DNA from: Allium sativum
Lineage: Eukaryota > Streptophyta > Magnoliopsida > Asparagales > Amaryllidaceae
Length of the DNA: 64,000 nt
Direction of reading: 5' to 3'
NCBI GenBank assembly: GCA_030737875.1
Contig: CM060915.1
Location: forward strand, 906,014,677-906,078,676
Positions within the stretch are counted from its first letter, which is position 1. Each line of letters opens with the position of its first letter. The notes beneath the pieces were generated by a model. The model was given only the letters and a program-made list of their open reading frames with translations, searched no databases and was not told where the DNA came from. Shown in pieces: positions 1 through 10,064 of the stretch. Position numbers and translations under genes: made by a program.

Positions 1-430
1 TGGGCATAAACAATCAACTATAATAGTCTTAGGCAATTAACCACAATAGTCATAGTCATGGTCATAGGTAGAAATATCATAGTTATGAATCATAGGCAAT
101 TAATCACAATAGTCATGGATAATTATCCAAAATAGTCCTAGGCAATTACCCTAAATAGTCATAAGCGATTAACTGTAATAATTTCAAAGTCATGGTCATA
201 GACAATAGTCTTATGTTCATAATCATAGGCAATAATTCTCATAGTCATGAGTCATAGGTGATTAGCCACAATTGTCCTTGCAATAGTCATAGGCAATAGT
301 CTTATGTTCACAGTCATAGGCATAGGCATAGTCTTATGTTCAAAGTCATAGGCATAGGCATAGTCTTATGTTCACAGTCATAGTCTTAGGCCATTAACAA
401 TAGCTTCAACGTCATAGGCATGATAATGTT
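1..430. repeat. Short-period degenerate tandem repeat inside the E1 LTR
   Basis: Built from variants of AGTCATAGGCAAT and TAGTCTTATGTTCA, including adjacent near-identical units of about 30 bp around 300-385. The same block recurs at 4741-5170 in the other LTR, so it belongs to the element and is not host satellite DNA. Confidence 0.8.
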
Positions 431-1309
431 ATGGACATGAAAGAGTTTGATTTACAACATGAATAGGTCCAAACTGATTTCATAGCAATATTCCCAAAAG
501 TCAAGATCCAAGATGAACAAGAATAGATATGAATCAATTATCATACACAGGTCCAATTCCAATTTATAACATGTCCATATTAAGTTTATAGTTTTAATCT
601 AAAAGTAACTTGAACTTACAGATCGTGGTCTAAGAAATTGAGATGCAGAAGTTGAATCTATAAACTAGTCGTCGAATTGTTGAATCGTTGAATCTTGATT
701 TGATTGTAGAAGAAAATCCCCAATATGCAATTCCTAGCCGTAGTCTTCAAGAAATAGTCTTCGCGTTTTATTTTAATTTAATATAATACAGAGGAAGAAG
801 AAGCCATGTCCATCAAGAATTTGTGCAGCATAAGGTTAGAGAAGAATGGTGTAAAGAGAATGAGGCTAGGAGGCTGTTTATATAGGATTTGGCGGACGAA
901 TCTAGGCTGAAAACGAGACCAGATACATCAGAATGAACTCAGGCTCAAAACTGGGCTTCAGCACCAGGTCGACCATGGGGTCGACCTGGTCCTTGGGAGG
1001 TCGACCATAGTGTCGACCCCCAGGTCGACCTGGTCCTGGGCGGGAAAATTCCCGCCCAGCCTGCACTGGGGTTTGAATTCGAAATTCAAATTCAAATTTC
1101 GAGCTGTTTTTTATTCTGAAAATTTCTGAAACTTCGGAAGGTCATATCTCCCTCATACGGACTCCGATTTTCAAAAACTCGGACTCGTTTCCAAGCAGAA
1201 TTTCGAGACGAACACAATGGCGCAACTCGTTTCCCTTGATTCTTATTTTAAAAATTAATTCTGCCTTGATTTATGGTTTTAACATGTTATTAAAATTCGG
1301 GTTGTTACA
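1..1309 (-). repeat. E1 3' LTR, partial
   Basis: Aligns with 4744-6063 of the other LTR with only scattered substitutions and a missing 12-bp unit in the GGTCGACC cluster. It ends GTTGTTACA at 1309, next to the polypurine tract. The high identity to the other LTR points to a fairly recent insertion. It carries its own TATA box (877-884) and GGTCGACC cluster (967-1030) on the minus strand. Confidence 0.9.
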
Positions 1310-1344
1310 TTCTCCCCTCCTTAAAGGATTTCGTCCCCGAAATC
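1310..1344 (-). promoter_or_regulatory. E1 polypurine tract with adjoining perfect hairpin
   Basis: In element sense the purine run AAGGAGGGGAGAA lies directly before the LTR start TGTAACA. This is the site where RNase H leaves the plus-strand primer. Just upstream (1327-1344) is a perfect 7-bp inverted repeat, GATTTCG / CGAAATC, around a 4-nt loop. Equivalent hairpins occupy the same place in E2 and E3. Confidence 0.8.
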
Positions 1345-1797
1345 TTCAAGTTAAGAAGAATGCATCCTATCATACAATCAACCATCATCCACAAGCAACC
1401 ATTGTCCTTAAAAGATTTCTATTGCTATATGAACATATGCTGAAAGTGTGTGTATATGTTCCTTATCTAATGCAAATGATCAGGCGTGGTTGATCTTCTT
1501 AATGCAAAATATGTTTAGTGCCATGAATCCAACATGTATGCAAATAGTCCTAGTCACATAAACACTATATGTGTGCACAAACATCCATCAATATGCAACA
1601 TTCACATGATAACACATTCGATTTCATCCATAAACAAGTATAAACACTCATGCATATGCAATATGAAAATGTGTCTGAGCCGATCTAGTGCCTAATGTGT
1701 GTTATGCAACCACGGGCAACCACTTGCGACCACTTGCAACCATTTACAAACATCAACCATAACATGTTTCAATCACATGTTTACATCCAAAAGGGTT
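1345..1797. other. E1 non-coding 3' interior
   Basis: AT-rich DNA with many scattered CATATGCAA-like words and no protein similarity that I can see on either strand. It occupies the place where pol would lie in an autonomous element. Confidence 0.6.
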
Positions 1798-2643
1798 CTA
1801 CCTAAGGTTCTCAAGATAGGATTTAGAAGATAAGCAAGATAAAACAAAGCATCTAGGAGAAGAAGTTAAAGATGTACCCCCAGAAGGTCTTGCCTGCGGG
1901 CCTTGCCCTTGCTTCTTAGAGCAGTTCTTGCTGATATGTCCAGTGTCACCACACTGAAAGCATGCTCCCATCTTCATCTTCTTCTTTCTACAATCCTGGA
2001 CTATATGCCCCTCAATACCACAGAAGTGGCATTTTCTTTTCTCACGTGTCTTGTTATCATTATTGTTGTTGTTGTTCTTGCCTCCTTTCTCGGAGTCTAC
2101 CTTCTTGTTTTGAGACTCATTCGCCTTGACCTCCTTCTTGTCATTCTTGTCTTCTTCATTTAAGAGTGCCATGTCCACTAACTTTTCGTAAGTAGCCCCC
2201 ACAGGTACGTGGGTCATAGCCAAGCTGTGAAGCGGCTCATTCAGTCCCTTGACAAAACGGAGAGCCTTCTTATGAGGGGTATTCACTAAGTCCAGTCCAA
2301 ACCGAGCCAGCTGATTGAATTGATTGACGTACTCCTTAATTGTCATACTTCCTTGCTTACGAGATAAGAACTTTTCCAGCTATAAACTTCGTTCAGTTTC
2401 TTTGAGCCAGTTCCTCGCTTCTACGAATGATTCAGTTCCCTTGGAATCCTTTCCACCCATGGCCCTAAAATCTTTACAGATCTTTGAGAAAGCAATTGCA
2501 CGAGGAGGGGGCGGAGGAGGAGGAATCGCTGCAGCTGGAGGAGGAATATCTGCTGGGCCTGTATCGTTGGCCCTAGCCTCTAAGTACCTCCTGAACCAGC
2601 CAGGTATTGGCACGCCCTCTAAAAAGTTAAGATTCCCAGACAT
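1798..2643 (-). pseudogene. gag: E1 gag remnant with two CCHC zinc knuckles, stop codon and probable internal deletion
   Basis: Gag would form the cytoplasmic virus-like particle and bind element RNA. I place the start at the ATG at 2643 (MSGNLNFLEG), 174 nt past the primer site, rather than at an in-frame ATG at 2682. The N-terminus has a proline-rich stretch, then ESFVEARNWLKETERSL, typical of the start of the Retrotrans_gag domain. A TAG follows at 2380-2382. The same frame resumes with LEKFLSRKQGSMTIKEYVNQF, the end of that domain. About 50 residues normally found between these two parts are missing, so the domain core appears deleted. Downstream are two CX2CX4HX4C knuckles (CHFCGIEGHIVQDC and CFQCGDTGHISKNC), separated by a lysine-rich linker. 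The frame ends at 1798 with no protease. This copy cannot make a normal Gag. Confidence 0.88.
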
Positions 2644-2817
2644 GCTGAAATGAAAAAGAAGAGATTCAAAACGAGGAAACAAAGGATAGTGCTAATGGCT
2701 TTTGGGGAATAGCCTTTAAATAAAACAAGACTTTTCTTGAAAAATGCTTCTTTGTAAACGGTTTTGAAAATAGTTTTAGAAGGTTTTAAAAAAATTTGCC
2801 CAGTCTGGTAACCTTCT

Positions 2818-2829
2818 GCTCTGATACCA
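2818..2829 (-). promoter_or_regulatory. E1 primer binding site, tRNA-iMet
   Basis: Minus-strand TGGTATCAGAGC, complementary to the 3' end of plant initiator tRNA-Met, two bases inside the LTR end at 2832. It fixes the element's orientation as minus. Confidence 0.93.
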
Positions 2830-3914
2830 AATGTAACACCCCACCTCCACTAGGGTCACTCACAAAGGGAATGCACTAGTTTTGGAGGAGCGTTATCAAG
2901 GTAAACAAACGCAGAAAATATTACAAGACAGAACATAAATAAAACAGCGGAAGAATCAAAAGATAAATTTCATTACTTTCAAAATAGTCAAAGCCTTCTT
3001 ACAGCCAAAGTACCAAATAGCCAAAGTCATTATTTTCCATTACAACAAATCTTGTCTTGCATAAACAAAGAAGCATAAACTTAAAACAACAAAAATAGCT
3101 TAATTCCCCAAAGGTAGCAGAAATGCAGCCATAGCATAGCTCAAGATCAAGCCGTACATGAGCTGAACCGAAAGCAAGAGAAATCCAAGATAAGTGCTAG
3201 AGTTTCCTCCCTGAGAACCTGGGGGGGGGGGGACGAAAGAAAAAAAGAGGCGAAAGAAAACGGGTCAGTCATAAAAACCGGTAAGTCCTAGTGACTTTTC
3301 GCATAAAAACAGGTAAAAGTAACATGACATGTATAAACTGAAAGTAAACATAAGGATGCTGTCAAGATGGGCAAGATAGACTAAGATAGCATGATAATTC
3401 AAGTATAAATCAAGTATAGCATCGTATGTTCAAGGTTCGCTGCACCAACTGTACTAGTATCCCAAACTCATGTCATATATTAACCATGAAATGATCCCTT
3501 GGCCCAATATCATGAATGACTCATTTCTAGGTCCAACGGAACGATCCACTAATCGATCGACTCCCTACTAGTTCTAGCTCGTCGTGTGTCTATGTCATAC
3601 GACCTTATCACGAATGTAGTCACCTGTGCTAGGTCCACCATAGGGTGTATCAAGCCCTAGGGTGCCAACTACCGACACGAATCAAGCATGCACAGGTAAA
3701 CCTACTGATGCCCAATGCCTGCTTTTTCAACTCCGGAATACGTGCACGACCATAGTCCGCCTGAACCTACACTGGCGCACCAACTCAGCCGTCATTCTGG
3801 TCGCTTACAATCAGCCCAGTAATCGTGCCCCACCCTGCCTAGTTCCAGGGTACCATGATACATCTAGTGGGTTACTGCTGAAATGGACCACGTAACTAGG
3901 GTTTCCGTCCAATA

Positions 3915-4122
3915 GGTTAAGTGTTGTCATTTATATTCGTGACTTAACCCTCATCAGTCTAGCATGTCAAGTTGGTTAAGTGTTGTCATTCAAGTTCGTG
4001 ACATAACCCGCCTACGTGTCATGTCAAATTTGACTAAGTGTTGTCGTTCAAGTTCATGACTTAGCCCTACGAATCATGTATCAAGTTGGTTAAGTGTTGT
4101 CTTTCATGTTCATGACTTAACC
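3915..4122. repeat. Four tandem hairpin units of about 58 bp in the E1 LTR
   Basis: Units start at 3915, 3974, 4032 and 4088. Each is about 35 nt of the form GGTTAAG-TGTTGTC-...-TTCRTGA-CTTAACC, so the ends pair with each other. In unit 3 the inner arm changes from TTAAG/CTTAA to CTAAG/CTTAG, a paired change that keeps the stem, although another position becomes an A-C mismatch. Unit 2 has one mismatch. Spacers between units are unrelated to the arms. Confidence 0.8.
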
Positions 4123-4166
4123 CTATCATGTGGCATTAATTCATTAATGCACCCCAACCTCTCACA

Positions 4167-4339
4167 TCAGACCTGTTGTTCTGGTCACTGGATATGCTGG
4201 GCGGTTCAGGGCAGATTTACACCACAACTCATTCTGACCTCGGGTTTCAAGCGCAATATGACCAACTACCCACATTGGATCCTATTGTTTGCAGTAACTG
4301 GATTTGCCGGGAGGTTCCGGGCAGAATTACATTGCAAAC
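4167..4339. other. Paired structured modules with GGTTCMGGGCAGA core, E1 LTR
   Basis: Module 1 (4175-4228) and module 2 (4287-4339) share the words GGATWTGC and GGTTCMGGGCAGA. Each core is enclosed by inverted repeats of different sequence: GTTGT...ACAAC in the first, with TCAGA...TCTGA outside it, and GTTTGCA+GTAA...TTAC+TGCAAAC in the second. Inside the core CTG/CAG in module 1 is replaced by CCG/CGG in module 2. E2 carries the same pair at 9864-10064. Function unknown. Confidence 0.65.
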
Positions 4340-5604
4340 TCAACCCAACCTCGAGTTGGCCATTTTCAAGTTCATTCTAGTGTCATGTCCATGTTCAAAT
4401 TTCATATCAAGTTCGTGTCAAGTTTCAAGGCAAGTTTCATGTCAAATAATATAGATTTCATGTTATGCCCAAATAACCCCGCATTCATAACGTACGTATA
4501 ACATGATTTCACAAGTTCTCTAAATACTCATGAAATGAAACTAAAAAGGGAATAGAGGATAAACATGAGAATTGACATAAAAGAATAGGCATGCAAAAGC
4601 GAGCCAAATACAAGGATAATGGATCCAATGGTTTTGGTGTACATAATAGCGAATAGGAATAAACTAAGCAAGTCACACCCTAGGTATGAGATCCAACAAA
4701 ATGCCAGTTCGGTGTACAACATGGTTTGCAACTATAGTGTTATAGGCATAAACAATCAACCATAATAGTCTTAGGCAATTAACCACAATAGTCATAGTCA
4801 TGGTCATAGGTAGAAATCTCATAGTTATGAATCATAGGCGAGTAATCACAATAGTCATGGATAATTATCCAAAATAGTCCTAGGCAATTACCCTAAATAG
4901 TCATAAGCGATTAACTGTAATAATTTCAAAGTCATGGTCATAGACAATAGTCTTATGTTCATAATCATAGGCAATAATTCTCATAGTCATGAGTCATAGG
5001 TGATTAGCCACAATTGTCCTTGCAATAGTCATAGGCAATAGTCTTGTGTTCACAGTCATAGGCATAGGCATAGTCTTATGTTCAAAGTCATAGGCATAGG
5101 CATAGTCTTATGTTCACAGTCATAGTCTTAGGCCATTAACAATAGCTTCAACGTCATAGGCATGATAATGTTATGGACATGAAAGAGTTTGATTTACAAC
5201 ATGAATAGGTCCAAACTGATTTCATAGCAATATTCCCAAAAGTCAAGATCCAAGATGAACAAGAATAGATATGAATCAATTATCATACATAGGTCCAATT
5301 CCAATTTATAACATGTCCATATTAAGTTTATAGTTTTAATCTAAAAGTAACTTGAACTTACAGATCGTGGTCTAAGAAATTGAGATGCAGAAGTTGAATC
5401 TATAAACTAGTCGTCGAATTGTTGAATCGTTGAATCTTGATTTTATTGTAGAAGCAAATCCCCAATATGCAATTCCTAGCCGTAGTCTTCAAGAAATAGT
5501 CTTCGCGTTTTATTTTAATTTTATTTAATATAGAGGAAGAAGAAGCCATATCCATCAAGAATTTGTGCAGCATAAGGTTAGAGAAGAATGATGTAAAGAG
5601 AATG

Positions 5605-5784
5605 AGGCTAGGAGGCTGTTTATATAGGATTTGGCGGACGAATCTAGGCTGAAAACGAGACCAGATACATCAGAATGAACCCAGGCTCAAAACTGGGCTT
5701 CAGCACGAGGTCGACCCCCAGGTCGACCATAAGGTCGACCTGGTCCCTGGGAGGTCGACCATAGTGTCGACCCCCAGGTCGACC
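5605..5784 (-). promoter_or_regulatory. E1 LTR promoter: GGTCGACC cluster, TATA box, start-region motif
   Basis: Minus-strand transcription of the element. Five perfect GGTCGACC palindromes (5709, 5721, 5733, 5753, 5777) and one TGTCGACC lie upstream. A TATATAAA box sits at 5619-5626 and CCTCCTAGCCTC immediately downstream at 5605-5616. The left LTR has the same arrangement at 868-1030. E2 has a matching module, which supports a regulatory reading. Confidence 0.7.
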
Positions 5785-6063
5785 TGGTCCTGGGCGGGAA
5801 AATTCCCGCCCAGCCTGCACTGGGGTTTGAATTCGAAATTCGAATTCGAATTTCGAGCTGTTTTTTATTCTGAAAATTTCTGAAACTTCGGAAGGTCATA
5901 TCTCCCTCATACGGACTCCGATTTTCGAAAACTCGGACTCGTTTCCAAGCAGAATTTCGAGACGAACGCAATGGCGCAACCCGTTTCCCTTGATTCTTAT
6001 TTTAAAAATTAATTCTTCCTTGATTTATGGTTTTAACATGTTATTAAAATTCGAGTTGTTACA

Positions 6064-7741
6064 TTATGTGCCATGAGAATTACGCTTTCATAAATAGGTG
6101 GATTGATTAAAATAGTGAAAGTGTTTGAAACATTTGGAATACCTTGAAAGTATAAAGATGAAAGAATACGAATTCTGGAAGAATGTAAGTAACTTTAGTA
6201 GTGATAAAGAATGCAAAGAACAAGAAATGTAGATTTCAACATTCTTTTAACTATTATTGTGATGAAAATTTTGATATAATTCATGATGAATAGATTACTT
6301 CGTGCTTTTAAGAATTATTATAATAGAACTCTTAATATCCATTGAAGTGGTAGTTGTGATATGCAAAACCTACTAAAATATACAAGTTTCTGAAGAATAT
6401 AAATAATATATGTGTTTATAAAGAATGCCAAGGGCATGAATGACAAATTATAACATTCTTCGAAGTATTGTTGCAATGAAAATCTTAATATATTTCAAGA
6501 TGAGTATATTACTTCCTGCTTCTTAGTGTTGAAACAAGTCTTATTCATCAAATGTATATTACAATATGCAAACCGGATTGAAGCATGAAATTGTAACTAC
6601 ATGAAGTGTATTCATAAATAAACATTAGTCGCATACAAAGCGTAAATAGAGGGGGCTTAAATAAGAAAACATGCCTAACACATGGAAATGCACATGAAGT
6701 TTTTAAAGAATAAAGTTTACTAAGAAGTATTTATAAGTAATTTAAGTTATTGACAGATGAATATGAATTTAGAGGAAATTATTAAATCTGGGGAACATCC
6801 TTAAGTATGTTATAATGCATTCTTTTTTCTTAACTAAGAATTTTCCCACTGGGTTCTTAGTAAGGTTTTAATGAGGCATTATCTTGATACAGGAGTATCA
6901 ACCCAATAAGTAACATATGAAAATAAGTTATAATGTACTCTTTTTCCTTATTTAAGTTTTTTCCCACTCGGTTTCACTTATTAAGGTTTTAACGAGTCAT
7001 TACATTGAACTGGAAGTATCAAATTTTATTTGATGTAGTAAATTATTGGAATGTGTCGTGTTATATTGTACTCTTATTTCTTTCACCCAGATTTTTCCCA
7101 TAAGGTTTTTCTTAGTAAGGTTTTTAACGAGGCACTATCCTGATCCAGAAGTATCAAACTTCATTAGTTGAAATGGGATATTAAAACTTCACATTGTACT
7201 CTCCTTCCTTCACTAAGTTTTTTCCCACTAGGTTTTTCTTAGTAAAATTTTAATGAGGCATGGTTTTGATCCCTAAGTATCAAACTCTTAGAAGGAATAT
7301 CATTTTAAAATGATATGCATAATCGCACACGTTGCACTCTTTTCCTCATTCAAGTTTTCCCTACTGGATTTTTCTAGTAGCGTTTTTTTCAATAAGGCAA
7401 CAAACAATAACTATATCAACTGAATGGTAATATGCAAGAAAGATATTAATAAGGGGGAGCAATCATCATATACGTTTCAAAAGGGATAACTTCAAGTTAG
7501 CAGAGCATTCAAGATTTTGGAGACACATATTCAAGAGGGAGTGTTGTAATATATAAGCGAATATGGTTTGGCATTTTTTCTGTTTTGTCCTACATCATGG
7601 AATAAGTTTGATTATTAGCTCCAAGACTTTATATATAAGGGGGAAATCTAATAGAAATAGATAACTAACTTATTGAATGAATAAAAGTCTCTTATCTTTC
7701 TTCTCTCCAACGGATTCTAATTTCTTTATTTTATTACATCA
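6064..7741 (+). mobile_element. Ty1/copia remnant: 3' non-coding region plus short LTR
   Basis: Plus-strand remnant. A purine run (AAGAGGGAG) just before 7542 precedes an LTR-like segment starting TGTTGTAATATATAAG and ending near TTATTACATCATCA (about 7738-7744), roughly 200 bp with a TATATATAAG box near 7630. Upstream are repeats of the TTTTTCCCACTNGGTTTTT...AAGGTTTTAAYGAGGCA type familiar from 3' regions of plant copia elements. A looser duplication of about 214 bp covers 6207-6330 and 6421-6540. No coding part survives and no second LTR is visible, so it is truncated. The family call rests on memory of such motifs. Confidence 0.6.
6846..7390 (+). repeat. Five degenerate tandem units of about 120 bp in the copia 3' region
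   Basis: Units centred on CCCACT-GGTTT...TAGTAAGGTTTTAA-GAGGCA-T...AAGTATCAA begin near 6846, 6963, 7097, 7225 and 7349. The last is the most degraded. Each is preceded by CTCTT(T/C)CCTT-like text. Confidence 0.75.
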
Positions 7742-7744
7742 TCA

Positions 7745-8582
7745 ATTTTTCAGTCATTCAGATGACTAGAATGCAAATCACAACTACTTTTTGGATGACT
7801 AAGCCTGAATATGCTTATAAGCAATAAACTAAGTTATAATAGATAATGCATTCAAAGTTTCAAAGGTTGTATCCTAGCTTTGGCGGACTCTATCCAGCAT
7901 TATAGTCTCTAATGAATTCCTCGATCAAAACTAACATTCTAAGAGCCAATTTTCTAGTTTAGGGTTCAAATTTAGAATTTGTGTTGCGAGCTCCTCCAAC
8001 AACGATTTTCTCTCTGAATATTTTAAGAAAAATGTAGGAGTTAACTTACGATGTTGAATAGTCCCCAGACATTGTTTTAATCAGCGCTCCTAATACAAGG
8101 GCACTAATTAAAACTAGATCCACATTAAGGTGGACATTGTTTTATCTAGCTCCCATCTTCATCGCCTCCCTAGCCCTCTCCACCTTAGTGGTTGTCTCAA
8201 TGGTTCTAAAATGGTCATATTTCCTCTAGAAGTTCTATTTTCTACCATAAAACACACTTCAAAGTTACACCAAAACTTCTCTTTCTTCTTGTCAATACCT
8301 TTAACGTAACTCAAATTTGAACAATGTTTTCATCATTTGGAGATTTTAGACATTTGACGTACTCTGTAAGCTATGTTTTCGAAGATGACACTGAGAAACA
8401 CCAAAGTACTCATTCGAGTAAGCAACTATAATTTTATGGACCAGTGAGGAGGACTATAATCTATACAATATCTATTCTCACTATTCACAGGATTTGGTTA
8501 TGGGGAATGACCAATCAAGTGGTAAGTTTCAAAAAAATAATGATTGATGTCAACATCAAGCACTTATAAAGTATTATATGGC
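7745..8582. other. Unassigned spacer with a DNA-transposon-like patch
   Basis: No coding frame is supported. At 8065-8135 the text TTTAATCAGCGCTCC...GGGCACTAATTAAAA resembles the short paired subterminal repeats of plant CACTA elements. Nothing else is recognisable. Confidence 0.4.
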
Positions 8583-9059
8583 TGTAACAACCCGCCCGGA
8601 GTGGGCCTAAATTTCGACCTAAAAAGGCTCATCGAAACTTAAATCCACTCTAAACGGATCGTTGGTTCCTATAAGGAAATACATTTGCGTAGAATAACAA
8701 ATAAACATAGCGTTACAGAATCTCACAAATCTCACACAGCGGAACGAGAAAGTATAATACCAAAATAAGATGTACCATTTCATAAAAAGCCATAGAATTC
8801 AAATACAGATTGTCATGGTACAATTACTTAATAGGTACATCATTAAAATTCATAATTTAAAGTTTCCATAAGAAATGCAACAATGATAACTAATAATAAC
8901 ATAATATCTCCAATGTCCTCTTCAGTCTCCATCATTGCTTCGTCCATTGAATCTACCCCACCTATTGACATGTTGGACATGTTAAGGAGAGGGATCAGAA
9001 CATAAAGTCCCGTGTGACTGAAAATAGTATTTACTTAAAGTCCGTACCCTAGATTTGGT

Positions 9060-9090
9060 TGTTATATATATATATACACACACACACCCA
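9060..9090. repeat. TA/CA microsatellite
   Basis: A run of TA dinucleotides passes directly into CA dinucleotides inside the E2 LTR. Confidence 0.9.
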
Positions 9091-9144
9091 AGGTATGCCT
9101 ACGAAACAAACAAGCACACACATAAACAAGAAGTATCTAACCAG

Positions 9145-9800
9145 TGAGGTGGATATCCGAGTCAATCGCTTAAGACCTCCGTTAGTGCATTTAGGGTGAA
9201 GACCCAACGAGGTGGGCATTCTCGGTCACTTAACACCTATATTGACTTATTTAATAAAGGTGGATTCTTATGATCTCTTATACCCTGATGTGGACCCTAT
9301 CCCCTTAGGACCCCATCCTAATACGTCACCGTTTCTAAGTCTATATTCTCACAAGTAATATGAGAAGTAGTATCTTACCGCTTAACACCGGTTTTAAGGT
9401 AGGCCCACACGTAACCATTTAAGATCCCTTCGGCGGACATCACATGTTACTACTTAACTGTTATTACTGTAAAACACCTATACCGCTTAAGACTCCCCTT
9501 ACACAGTTGGTGAATTAAATAGCATGCTACGTACCATGTAAACCAAATATGTCCCTAGGTTAGCCCTTACAAGCTCCTTAAGGAAGTGGACATCCCCGTG
9601 AACTACCCTACTCCGTTACTGCTATGCCTAACCACTTTTAGAGAAGGAGGACCCATGACTTACTTTGAATCTAATAAGTGTTGGTCCCATGACTTTGGTA
9701 CCTATCCAAAGAATAAACCTTCTAAAAGGATCCTAGTTCTAACCACTTAAGACCCAAACTAGATAAGAAGATAGTCAGCCACTTAAGACCGTCCCAAGGC
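9145..9800. repeat. Degenerate short repeats with CNCTTAAGACC core, E2 LTR
   Basis: Variants of CRCTTAANACC recur roughly ten times (for example near 9168, 9217, 9380, 9485, 9743, 9779). Several alternate with AGGTGGNNNTC words of opposite sense, so neighbouring words could pair (AGGTGG / CCACYT, TTAAG / CTTAA). The position in the LTR, before the paired modules, matches the tandem hairpins of E1. Confidence 0.55.
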
Positions 9801-9863
9801 GTAGTAAACCTGCATATTTCCACACATATTAGGTTTTTATATATATATACACTAGACCTCTTA

Positions 9864-10064
9864 CATTAAACCGTCTACTTGTAGATGCTGGATATGCTGG
9901 GCGGTTCCGGGCAGACTTCTACTTCAGGTGGGTTTAACCTCATGTCATAGTGTACTAAACTTGAATGACCCATGAAACCTAGACCTCTCACACTAGTCAG
10001 ACCCACTTGTGGTCGTTGGATTTGCCGATTGGTTCCGGACAGACTTCTACCACAAATGACGACT
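9864..10064. other. Paired structured modules with GGTTCCGGRCAGA core, E2 LTR
   Basis: Module 1 has the core at 9889-9916 with arms GTAGA (9881-9885) and TCTAC (9918-9922), and outer arms AAACC / GGTTT. Module 2 has arms TTGTGGT (10007-10013) and ACCACAA (10049-10055), with outer TAGTC / GACTA. The cores match those at 4175-4339 while the arms differ in sequence yet stay complementary. Confidence 0.65.

Larger units (their letters stand above)
1..6063 (-). mobile_element. E1: pol-less Ty3/gypsy LTR retrotransposon, left LTR cut by window edge
   Basis: Minus-strand element. In its own sense the order is: LTR (6063 to 2832), a primer site matching initiator tRNA-Met, a broken gag, a short non-coding stretch, a polypurine tract, and a second LTR running from 1309 off the window. 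The LTRs have TG...CA ends (plus strand TGTAACACC ... GTTGTTACA). The interior is only about 1.5 kb and shows no protease, reverse transcriptase, RNase H or integrase. A gag-only interior between terminal repeats matches the plant class called TR-GAG. The LTR ends, the primer and two CCHC knuckles suggest a Tekay/Del-like chromovirus parent; this lineage call is inference. The target duplication cannot be checked because the left end is missing. Confidence 0.88.
2832..6063 (-). repeat. E1 5' LTR, 3232 bp
   Basis: Bounded by TGTAACACC (2832) and GTTGTTACA (ending 6063), which are imperfect inverted ends. In element sense it contains a U3 with a GGTCGACC cluster and TATA box near the 6063 end, a short-period repeat block, a pair of conserved hairpin modules and four tandem hairpin units. 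A run of 12 G at about 3222-3233 may vary in length through sequencing. No long coding frame is convincing. Confidence 0.92.

Noticed and set aside
1903..2653. Plus-strand frames opposite E1 gag
   Set aside because: Mirror frames of the minus-strand zinc-knuckle and proline-rich coding sequence.
3911..4135. Possible CRISPR-like array from regular 58-bp repeats
   Set aside because: Repeats are diverged, spacers are short and similar in composition, and the block lies inside a plant LTR.
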